32,639 nucleotides of DNA from an uncultured Clostridia bacterium (lineage in GTDB: Bacteria; Bacillota; Clostridia; Christensenellales; UBA3700), in contig CAMWQA010000010.1 of NCBI GenBank assembly GCA_947176265.1, positions 1 through 32,639 of the forward strand. Direction: 5' to 3'. Position 1 is the stretch's first letter, and each line of letters starts with the position of its first letter. Below the pieces are notes generated by a model that had not been told where the DNA came from, searched no databases, and was given only the letters and a program-made list of their open reading frames with translations. Below, one piece after another: positions 1 to 6,782 of the stretch. Position numbers and translations under genes: made by a program.

Positions 1-36
1 ATTTATGTTTTCCATATTAGAATATTATCATTAAAT

Positions 37-99
37 AGCTAAAATAGCTTGACATTGGCTAATATAGCCAATTATACTATTAGTATAGCTAAAATAGCT
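37..99. promoter_or_regulatory. Three operator-like palindromes (agctaAAAtagct 37-49, ggctaATAtagcc 57-69, agctaAAAtagct 87-99) overlapping a promoter
   Basis: Each is a perfect 5-bp inverted repeat around a 3-nt centre; centres at 43, 63 and 93, i.e. 20 and 30 bp apart. Confidence 0.7.
49..78 (+). promoter_or_regulatory. SigA-type promoter TTGACA-N18-TATACT
   Basis: Consensus -35 at 49-54 and -10 at 73-78, upstream of the ORF at 119. Confidence 0.75.
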
Positions 100-118
100 A
101 TCATAGGAGCTAAATATT

Positions 119-388
119 ATGACGAAAGAATTACAAGAGCTTGAAAAAAGAATTAAAAAAGAAAGAAGCAAAATAATGAAAGAAAGAATGCAAGAAATGT
201 TTGAACATTGCAATGAAGTATACTATAGTATTAGTATTGTGGAATTGCGACTTATTTGGTATTTGCGACAGTTTACACAATGGACGCCTGAATATTGCAT
301 GGAAAGTGCAAAATACGTTTACAGAGCGAAACGCAATGCGGAAAGAACGATAGAAGAAGAAAAGAATATTAGCATTGATAAACCATAA
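119..388 (+). CDS. Hypothetical 89-aa charged, helical protein (paralog A of tandem pair)
   Basis: ORF with AGGAG at 105-109; homologous to the next ORF (CNEVY..IS..EL.LIWY.RQ). Confidence 0.75.
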   Translation: MTKELQELEKRIKKERSKIMKERMQEMFEHCNEVYYSISIVELRLIWYLRQFTQWTPEYCMESAKYVYRAKRNAERTIEEEKNISIDKP

Positions 389-401
389 TAAGGGCGAAAT
401 T

Positions 402-671
402 ATGAATAATGCATTACAAGCACTCGAAGAAAAAATAAAAAATACTAGAAGTAGAAAAGCAAAAAATAAGTTGATACGATTATATGAGCGATGCAATGAA
501 GTCTACGGAGATATCAGCACTTTAGAATTGGAGCTGATTTGGTATATCAGACAATCAAAAGAATATAGGACACACACTTATTTTCTTGTAGCAAAGAAGA
601 TCTATGAAGCAAATCTTGCATTTAGAGAATTGTTTGAAGCTGCAAAGAAAAGTGACATTGACAAATTATGA
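402..671 (+). CDS. Hypothetical 89-aa protein (paralog B of tandem pair)
   Basis: Start moved from 375 to ATG 402 so that it aligns end to end with paralog A; agggcg upstream. About 35/89 identical positions in an ungapped by-eye alignment. Confidence 0.75.
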   Translation: MNNALQALEEKIKNTRSRKAKNKLIRLYERCNEVYGDISTLELELIWYIRQSKEYRTHTYFLVAKKIYEANLAFRELFEAAKKSDIDKL

Positions 672-686
672 TATTAGTAATATAAT
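658..686 (+). promoter_or_regulatory. Consensus promoter TTGACA-N17-TATAAT, 6 nt before ATG 693
   Basis: Perfect -35 (658-663) and -10 (681-686); -35 lies within the last codons of the preceding ORF. Confidence 0.8.
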
Positions 687-692
687 ATTGAT

Positions 693-1049
693 ATGGACTT
701 AATAATTGAATTGGTCGGAGCGGTATTGGAAGTCTACGTTGAACTTTTTACAAGCTCGGCTGAAAATAAGAATATTAGCAAAGGTAGAAGAATATTTCTC
801 AAAATTCTTTTTGCGGTAATAGCTTTGAGCTTGGTTGCTTTCTTGGTTGTGGGCATAATATTGCTTATCGGAAATCCTACGAACGTTGAGCAAATTGTGG
901 GAATAGTCTTGATAGCTTTGGCGGCAATTGGCATGTTGGCACATATAATTATCGTACTTGTCAACGCAAAAAAGAATAAGAAAATCAATGAACCTTTAGA
1001 TAAAGAGGATATCCAATATAAAGAAAACGATAATTCGTTATTAAAATAA
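693..1049 (+). CDS. Small membrane protein, two predicted TM helices with a charged C-terminus
   Basis: ORF of 118 aa with hydrophobic segments (ILFAVIALSLVAFLVVGIILLIG; IVGIVLIALAAIGMLAHIIIVLV); leaderless promoter geometry. Confidence 0.65.
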   Translation: MDLIIELVGAVLEVYVELFTSSAENKNISKGRRIFLKILFAVIALSLVAFLVVGIILLIGNPTNVEQIVGIVLIALAAIGMLAHIIIVLVNAKKNKKINEPLDKEDIQYKENDNSLLK

Positions 1050-1075
1050 TTATATTATTATATTTACATAAGAAG

Positions 1076-1105
1076 TCAAAGACCGACAAAGTCTTTGATT
1101 TTTTT
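1076..1105 (+). terminator. Rho-independent terminator
   Basis: TCAAAGAC-cgacaaa-GTCTTTGA followed by a T-run. Confidence 0.85.
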
Positions 1106-1158
1106 ATTTGTCCATTGTGTTAAAATTCTCGTATTGAGTAATGCGGAGGTAAAGTAAT

Positions 1159-1467
1159 ATGCGATTGGAATTGACAAATAATGCAAATTGCGCCGTTGCA
1201 AAATTAAACGGCGAACTTGACGAAGGCTGCGTAAAAGAAGTCAGAGAGAAGATTGACAGATTTATTGCAGGCAACAGTTTCGGACAGTTTGTTTTTGATT
1301 TTGCGGGAGTGTCTTTTATGGACAGCACGGGCATAGGTATGTTGCTGGGAAGATACAAAAATCTCAAACAGTTGGGCATACCCATCTATATCAGCAATGC
1401 GCGCGGACACGTTGATTTTATACTGTCCACGGCAGGAATATACACAATAATGAGGAAAATAAGTTAA
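1159..1467 (+). CDS. spoIIAA: Anti-sigma F factor antagonist SpoIIAA (STAS domain)
   Basis: STAS motif FDFAGVSFMDSTGIGMLLGRYK; SD ggaggt; followed by spoIIAB and sigF. Confidence 0.95.
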   Translation: MRLELTNNANCAVAKLNGELDEGCVKEVREKIDRFIAGNSFGQFVFDFAGVSFMDSTGIGMLLGRYKNLKQLGIPIYISNARGHVDFILSTAGIYTIMRKIS

Positions 1468-1482
1468 TAGGCGAGGTTAAAT

Positions 1483-1905
1483 ATGAATGAATTCAAACTA
1501 AAATTGTTGTCCAAGATAGGTAATGAAAGTTTTGCAAGAAGCTGCGTGTCGGCGTTCTGTCTTGAGCTTAATCCGACTTTGGAAGAGATAAACGACGTCA
1601 AGACAGCCGTATCTGAGGCAGTGACCAATTGCATCGTGCATGCGTACAACTCTCAAGAGGGAAAATATATTGACCTTTCCGTGCGTATAGAAGACGGAAA
1701 AGTTGAAATAATTATAGAGGACGAGGGATGCGGAATAGAAGACGTAGAACAAGCCGTTCAACCTTTCTATACTACAAAACCCGATCAAGAGCGAAGCGGA
1801 ATGGGCTTTACGCTTATCAAAACTTTTATGGATAAAGTGGATATCATTTCACAAAAAGACAAAGGAACAAAAGTGATTATGCAAAAAGAATTTAAGAAGG
1901 AATGA
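1483..1905 (+). CDS. spoIIAB: Anti-sigma F factor SpoIIAB
   Basis: GHKL ATPase motifs AVSEAVTNCIVHAY, IEDEGCGIED, GMGFTLIKTFMD. Confidence 0.95.
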   Translation: MNEFKLKLLSKIGNESFARSCVSAFCLELNPTLEEINDVKTAVSEAVTNCIVHAYNSQEGKYIDLSVRIEDGKVEIIIEDEGCGIEDVEQAVQPFYTTKPDQERSGMGFTLIKTFMDKVDIISQKDKGTKVIMQKEFKKE

Positions 1906-1906
1906 T

Positions 1907-2620
1907 ATGCTTGATTATCAAACAACAATAGAGCTACTCAATCTGGCAAAAGCAGGAGACGAAAGCGCGAAAAGTACCTTGATAAGCGAGAATATGCCGT
2001 TGATAAAGAGCATTGCAAGACGGTATAGAAATAAACAAGTTGAGTACGACGACCTTTTGCAACTGGGCGCTTTGGGACTTGTCAAGGCAATCAATAACTT
2101 TGATTTGTCTTTCAACGTCAAGTTTTCTACTTACGCCGTACCGATGATTGCAGGCGAGATCAAAAGATTTATAAGAGACGACGGCACGATTAAGGTGTCA
2201 AGGGCAATGAAAAGTCTTTGCAGTAAAATACAGACTTACGTAAGCGAGTGTAATGCCAACGACCTAAATCCTACGGTAAAGCAAATTGCAACTCATTTCG
2301 GTATCGAAGAGCAAGAAGTAGTCTTTGCCATGGACAGTAACAAATATCCCGTGTCTATCTTTGAAAAATTCGAAGACGACAACAGTCAGTGCGTGATGGA
2401 TAAGCTTGCCTCAAATGAGACGAGCGAAGACATGATAAACAAAATCCTGCTCAAAGATTGCATAGACTCCTTGCCTGACAGAGAGAAAAAAGTAATAATA
2501 CTGCGGTATTACAGAGACAAGACGCAGAGTGAAATTGCTCAAATGTTGGGAGTGTCGCAAGTGCAGATCTCCCGAATAGAGAGTAAAGTCATAAGTCAAT
2601 TAAAACAAGCGCTTGCTTGA
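1907..2620 (+). CDS. sigF: RNA polymerase sporulation sigma factor SigF
   Basis: Sigma-70 regions (YDDLLQLGALGLVKAINNFD; KTQSEIAQMLGVSQVQISRIE) in spoIIA order. Confidence 0.95.
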   Translation: MLDYQTTIELLNLAKAGDESAKSTLISENMPLIKSIARRYRNKQVEYDDLLQLGALGLVKAINNFDLSFNVKFSTYAVPMIAGEIKRFIRDDGTIKVSRAMKSLCSKIQTYVSECNANDLNPTVKQIATHFGIEEQEVVFAMDSNKYPVSIFEKFEDDNSQCVMDKLASNETSEDMINKILLKDCIDSLPDREKKVIILRYYRDKTQSEIAQMLGVSQVQISRIESKVISQLKQALA

Positions 2621-2628
2621 GAAGTATA

Positions 2629-2674
2629 AATCACTACCTTATGGACAACATCCTAAAAGGGGGTGATTTTTTTT
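2629..2674 (+). terminator. Terminator-like hairpin overlapping an RBS (possible attenuator between sigF and spoVA)
   Basis: AATCACTACCTT (2629-2640) pairs with AAGGGGGTGATT (2657-2668), 11 of 12 pairs including one wobble, followed by T's up to the ATG at 2675. Confidence 0.6.
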
Positions 2675-2788
2675 ATGAAAAGTCCGCTATTTAAAGACAA
2701 CGTTGAGGACAGGGAAATCAGATTTAAAGCTCCCGAGGAAATCGACGTAATTCATAATAAAGACAAGAGGTGTAATAATGGAAGATAA
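2675..2788 (+). CDS. Candidate 37-aa sORF MKSPLFKDNVEDREIRFKAPEEIDVIHNKDKRCNNGR, overlapping the spoVAC start
   Basis: Strong SD AGGGGGTGAT just upstream; open frame ends 11 nt into spoVAC; below the track length cutoff. Confidence 0.5.
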   Translation: MKSPLFKDNVEDREIRFKAPEEIDVIHNKDKRCNNGR

Positions 2789-3224
2789 GCAATATATGGA
2801 ATACGTGCATGCCAATGCGCAAAAGAGTAATCATTTAGTCACGTTGGTGTGGGCATTTATAGTAGGAGGTATTATTTGCTGCATAGGTCAAGGCTTTGGC
2901 GACTTATTTAAATTTGCTCTGCCAAATTGGGAAAAATCGAAAATTGCCGCGCTGGTAAGCATGACGATGATATTCTTGGGTTCTTTCCTTACAGGTATTG
3001 GCGTCTACGATAAGTTGGGCGCAAAAGCCGGCGGCGGCTCGATAGTGCCAATTACAGGTTTTGCAAACTCGGTCGTATCGCCTGCAATGGAGTTTAACAA
3101 AGAGGGAATTGTCTTGGGTATGATGGCAAAAATGTTCGTCGTGGCAGGTCCAATAATCGTGGCAGGTACGGTTTCATCGGTAGCGTCGGGTATAATTTAT
3201 TATATCGTTGGCTTGTTCCAATAA
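2778..3224 (+). CDS. spoVAC: Stage V sporulation protein AC
   Basis: AFIVGGIICCIGQGF...VPITGFANSVVSPAMEFNKEGIVLG; synteny with spoVAD/AE. Confidence 0.95.
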   Translation: MEDKQYMEYVHANAQKSNHLVTLVWAFIVGGIICCIGQGFGDLFKFALPNWEKSKIAALVSMTMIFLGSFLTGIGVYDKLGAKAGGGSIVPITGFANSVVSPAMEFNKEGIVLGMMAKMFVVAGPIIVAGTVSSVASGIIYYIVGLFQ

Positions 3225-3251
3225 CTGATAAAATAATATAGGAGAATAGAT

Positions 3252-4259
3252 ATGAAAGTCGGTAAACAAACGTATTTGCTTGACAATAAGGTATATATTC
3301 AGTCGGCGTACTCATTGGCAGGACCTTATGAATCAAAAGGTAATTTCCGAGACTACTTTGACTGCGTGATGGAAGACGACGAGTGGAAGTGCAAGTCGCA
3401 CGAAATGGCGGAGATAGAAATGCAGAGATTCGTAATAGGCGAGTGCCTGTCAAGGGTAAACGTCTCGCCGCTCGATTGCGGAGCGATAATGGGCGGCGAC
3501 TTGATAAATCAAATCGTGCCCACATCTTTTTCGGCAAGAGATTTTCACACTCCCTTTATGGGATTATACAACGCTTGCGCAACCTTTGGCGAAGCGCTGT
3601 CTATAGCGTCGACGCTTGTGAACGGCGATTTTGATAAGATTGTATGCTGTACGAGTTCGCACTATGCGACTGCCGAAAGACAGTATAGATACCCGCTTGA
3701 GCTGGGTACTCAACCTACTCCCGAATCTCAGTGGACGGTCACGGGAAGCGGAGCGGTTTTGTTGTCTAAAAAGGCGGGAGAATATCCGCTTGTCAAAGGG
3801 TATACGATAGGCAGAGTACTCGACTTTGGCTTGACCGATCCAAATAACATGGGCGGAGCTATGGCGCCTGCTGCGGCAAATACCATCATCACACACTTTA
3901 AAGATACCGGTCGTTCGCCAGATTATTACGATTTAATAATTACGGGAGACTTGGGAAGATTCGGCAGAGAAACTTTGCATTACCTTTGCAAAAAAGAGGG
4001 GTATGAGCTCAACAATCTCAACGATTGCGGAAGTATGATGTATTGCGATAAGCAAAAGGCAGGTCAAGGCGGTTCGGGCGCAGGATGCTGTTCGCTGGTA
4101 TTTGCGTCTTATCTGTATAAAAAACTTGTGGATAAATCGTTGAAAAAAATTTTGTTCGTACCCACTGGCGCAATGCTGTCAAAAGACTCGGCGCTTCAGG
4201 GCGAGAGTATCCCGGGTATCGCGCACGCTGTAATAATTGAAAGAGAGGATTTTTATTGA
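3252..4259 (+). CDS. spoVAD: Stage V sporulation protein AD
   Basis: Thiolase-fold SpoVAD signature (GGDLINQIVPTSFSARDF, PFMGLYNACATFGEAL). Confidence 0.95.
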   Translation: MKVGKQTYLLDNKVYIQSAYSLAGPYESKGNFRDYFDCVMEDDEWKCKSHEMAEIEMQRFVIGECLSRVNVSPLDCGAIMGGDLINQIVPTSFSARDFHTPFMGLYNACATFGEALSIASTLVNGDFDKIVCCTSSHYATAERQYRYPLELGTQPTPESQWTVTGSGAVLLSKKAGEYPLVKGYTIGRVLDFGLTDPNNMGGAMAPAAANTIITHFKDTGRSPDYYDLIITGDLGRFGRETLHYLCKKEGYELNNLNDCGSMMYCDKQKAGQGGSGAGCCSLVFASYLYKKLVDKSLKKILFVPTGAMLSKDSALQGESIPGIAHAVIIEREDFY

Positions 4260-4260
4260 T

Positions 4261-4629
4261 ATGGAAATGTTTTTGGGATACGTTAAGGCATTCGCTATCG
4301 GCGGATTGGTGTGTATGATTGCGCAAATTCTCATCAACAAAACCAAGATGACCTCTGCAAGAATATTGGTTATGTTTTTGCTTTTGGGAGTATTTTTGGA
4401 AGTAATAGACGTATTTAAGTATATCGAGAACTTTGCGGGCGCAGGTATTACCATACCTATTACCGGCTTTGGAAGTACTATAGTCAAAGGCGCGAAAGAG
4501 GGCGCAAAGATAGGTTTCTTTGAAGCGATAACGTATGGATTCAGAAATATGGCAGGAGGTCTGACCGCTGCGGTATTCTTTGGATTTTTCTTTGCTTTGA
4601 TATTTAAGTCGCACTCAAAGAAAGCGTAA
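4261..4629 (+). CDS. spoVAE: Stage V sporulation protein AE
   Basis: VKAFAIGGLVCMIAQILI...IPITGFGSTIVKGAKEGAK; ATG 4261 chosen (SD aagagagg at 4241) over 4237. Confidence 0.92.
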   Translation: MEMFLGYVKAFAIGGLVCMIAQILINKTKMTSARILVMFLLLGVFLEVIDVFKYIENFAGAGITIPITGFGSTIVKGAKEGAKIGFFEAITYGFRNMAGGLTAAVFFGFFFALIFKSHSKKA

Positions 4630-4679
4630 GTTGGCTTTTTATATAGGTTATGAAAGGACGTAATATTATATGCTAGTTG

Positions 4680-4708
4680 TAAAATGCAAGAGAATCAACG
4701 CATATAAT
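4680..4708 (+). promoter_or_regulatory. Possible SigE-type promoter TAAAATG-N14-CATATAAT for yunB
   Basis: -10 CATATAAT close to the SigE consensus CATACANT; -35 matches about 5/7 of KMATATT. Confidence 0.4.
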
Positions 4709-4713
4709 ATTGT

Positions 4714-5376
4714 ATGTATAGATGCAGATGCGCTCGTAGGAAGTTCAAAGCATTCTTAGCCTTTGTAATAATACTTGCTATCATAATAAGTTGTCTCTTA
4801 TATTTTAGAGGCAACTTGATAAATTACGTCGACAAGTATACCTGCGCATTGATTACGACGAGAGTCGTGGACATTTTTAACAGTTCCACAACCGAAGCCT
4901 TGACAGGCGAGATGTTTCAAGATAAGTCCAATTTTTATGAGATAAGATACGACAGTGACGGCAACGTAGCATTAATTAGCGGAGATATGGTTGTCATCAA
5001 CGCGCTTATGCGAGACGTGGCGGCAATATCGCAAAGAGAAGTCAACGTCCTTTGCGAAAGCGAAGATATACAAGTGCCGTACAGCAGTATTTTGGGAAGC
5101 GTAGTCATCGCCAACTACGGCGGGAAGTATCCTCTTAAACTTGAAAATATAGGCAATATCCAATGCAATTATCGCACTACTTTTGAAAGCGTGGGTATTA
5201 ATCAAACATTGCTTTGTATGTATATAGATTTGTTTGCCGATATTAGTATCATGTTGCCTTTGTGCGTTAAAAACGTGAAAGTGCAAAACTCTATGGTTGT
5301 GTATCAAAATCTCATAGTTGGCAAAGTGCCTGAATTTTATTTTCAAAACGGACTAGGAAATTCTTTAAAGTTATAG
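4714..5376 (+). CDS. yunB: Sporulation protein YunB-like
   Basis: Arg-rich N-terminus and one TM, VDKY...ALITTRVVDIFN, YSSILGSVVIANYGGKYPLKLENIG, NVKVQNSMVVYQNLIVGKVPEFYFQNG. Confidence 0.8.
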   Translation: MYRCRCARRKFKAFLAFVIILAIIISCLLYFRGNLINYVDKYTCALITTRVVDIFNSSTTEALTGEMFQDKSNFYEIRYDSDGNVALISGDMVVINALMRDVAAISQREVNVLCESEDIQVPYSSILGSVVIANYGGKYPLKLENIGNIQCNYRTTFESVGINQTLLCMYIDLFADISIMLPLCVKNVKVQNSMVVYQNLIVGKVPEFYFQNGLGNSLKL

Positions 5377-5458
5377 GCGGCTCTTCTTAAGTCCTCACGG
5401 CAAAATAGCTATTTATACGCTAAGAATGTTATATATTTAAGCAATATGAGGAAAACGC

Positions 5459-5487
5459 TTGCTTTTGCCATGTTTTAATGCTAGAAT
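5459..5487 (+). promoter_or_regulatory. Promoter TTGCTT-N17-TAGAAT driving the T-box leader
   Basis: Correct spacing directly upstream of the T-box leader. Confidence 0.6.
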
Positions 5488-5493
5488 ATCATT

Positions 5494-5733
5494 ACAAACG
5501 TTGAAAAGGAACGTATCCCAACAAAGACGAGCAACAGAGATTTTGCCTCAATGGGCTGAAATGGCAAAAGGTAAGTCAAGGGAGAATTCGCCTTGGAGTT
5601 GTTTTGTTGAAGTAAGTAGGCAAGACCGTCGGTAACGTTATAACCATACGAGGCATTTGTCTTATATTAATAGGCAATGCGAATTTAGGTGGTACAGCGC
5701 AAATGCGCCCTAATAATAGGGGCGTGTTTTTTT
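5494..5733 (+). ncRNA. T-box riboswitch leader of pheST
   Basis: T-box motif tttAGGTGGTACAGCG (5686-5699) followed by a terminator hairpin (ATGCGCCCTA-ataa-TAGGGGCGTGT + T-run, 5703-5733), upstream of pheS. Specifier codon not resolved. Confidence 0.9.
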
Positions 5734-5751
5734 ATATAAAGTGAGGTAAAT

Positions 5752-6771
5752 ATGAAAGAAAAGATTGCAAAACTTATTGAAGAGGCAAAGTTGGCTATTA
5801 AGCAAAGCCATACTCTTGCATTAATCAACAACGTCAAAGTTAAGTATCTTGGCAAAAGCGGAGAGTTGACGGGACTTTTGAGAGGAATGAAAGACCTTCC
5901 GCAAGAGGAAAGACCGCTCGTTGGTAAATATGTCAACGAGGCAAGAGACGTCATTACGCAATTGACGGAAGAAAAGACCAAAGAACTCGCGCAGGCGGAA
6001 ATCGACGCAAAGATGCTTGCAGAGGGCGTGGACATTACTCTCGACGGCAAGGGCGAAGACAAGGGAAGTTTGCACCCATGTACGCTCGTGACCAACGAAG
6101 TGCTTGATATTTTTACTTCTTTGGGATTTACTATCGGTCAAGGCCCTGAAATCGAATTTGACAAGTTTTGTTTTCAAATGCTCAATATTCCGCCCGATCA
6201 CCCAGCAAGAGATATGCAAGATACGTTCTATATAACGGACGATATACTCTTGCGTACTCACACTTCTTCAATGCAGGCGCGTACTATGATAAATACTCAA
6301 CCGCCTATTAGAATCGTTTGCCCGGGCAAGGTGTACAGACCCGACGACGACGCGACGCACTCGCCAATGTTCCAACAGATTGAGGGACTCGTGGTAGATG
6401 AGAAAGTTACGCTTTGCGACCTCAAAGGTCTTTTGGAGACTTTTGCTCAAAGACTCTTTGATAAAAAGACAAAGGTCAGATTCCGTCCGTCCTTCTTTCC
6501 ATTTACAGAGCCTAGCGTAGAAGTAGACTTAACTTGTTCGGTATGTCACGGCAAAGGTTGCAGAATATGCAAAGGCACTGGTTGGATTGAGATACTCGGC
6601 GCGGGCGTGGTTAATCCCAAAGTTTTGGACAACTGCGGTATTGACAGCAAAAAGTACAAGGGCTTGGCGTTCGGTATGGGCGTTGAAAGAGTTGCTATGA
6701 TAAAATACGGTATACCCGATATGAGAATCTTGTTTGAAAACGACGTGAGATTCTTGAAGGAATTTAAATAG
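5752..6771 (+). CDS. pheS: Phenylalanyl-tRNA synthetase alpha subunit
   Basis: Class II aaRS motifs (HPARDMQDTFY, LLRTHTSSMQARTM, GLAFGMGVERVAMIKYGIPDMR). Confidence 0.98.
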   Translation: MKEKIAKLIEEAKLAIKQSHTLALINNVKVKYLGKSGELTGLLRGMKDLPQEERPLVGKYVNEARDVITQLTEEKTKELAQAEIDAKMLAEGVDITLDGKGEDKGSLHPCTLVTNEVLDIFTSLGFTIGQGPEIEFDKFCFQMLNIPPDHPARDMQDTFYITDDILLRTHTSSMQARTMINTQPPIRIVCPGKVYRPDDDATHSPMFQQIEGLVVDEKVTLCDLKGLLETFAQRLFDKKTKVRFRPSFFPFTEPSVEVDLTCSVCHGKGCRICKGTGWIEILGAGVVNPKVLDNCGIDSKKYKGLAFGMGVERVAMIKYGIPDMRILFENDVRFLKEFK

Positions 6772-6782
6772 GAGGGTAAGAT

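Noticed and set aside
131-496. Minus-strand ORF of 121 aa antisense to the tandem small genes
   Set aside because: Phe/Leu-rich translation of the complement of A/G-rich coding DNA; overlaps two plus-strand paralogs with SD or homology support.
1099-1158. SigH promoter upstream of spoIIAA
   Set aside because: Expected from B. subtilis, but no convincing AGGA...GAAT pair could be read here.
2624-2655. SigG-like promoter GTATA...CATCCTA upstream of the sORF/spoVAC
   Set aside because: Hexamers resemble the SigG consensus but the 20-nt spacing exceeds the usual ~18; kept only as a weak possibility.
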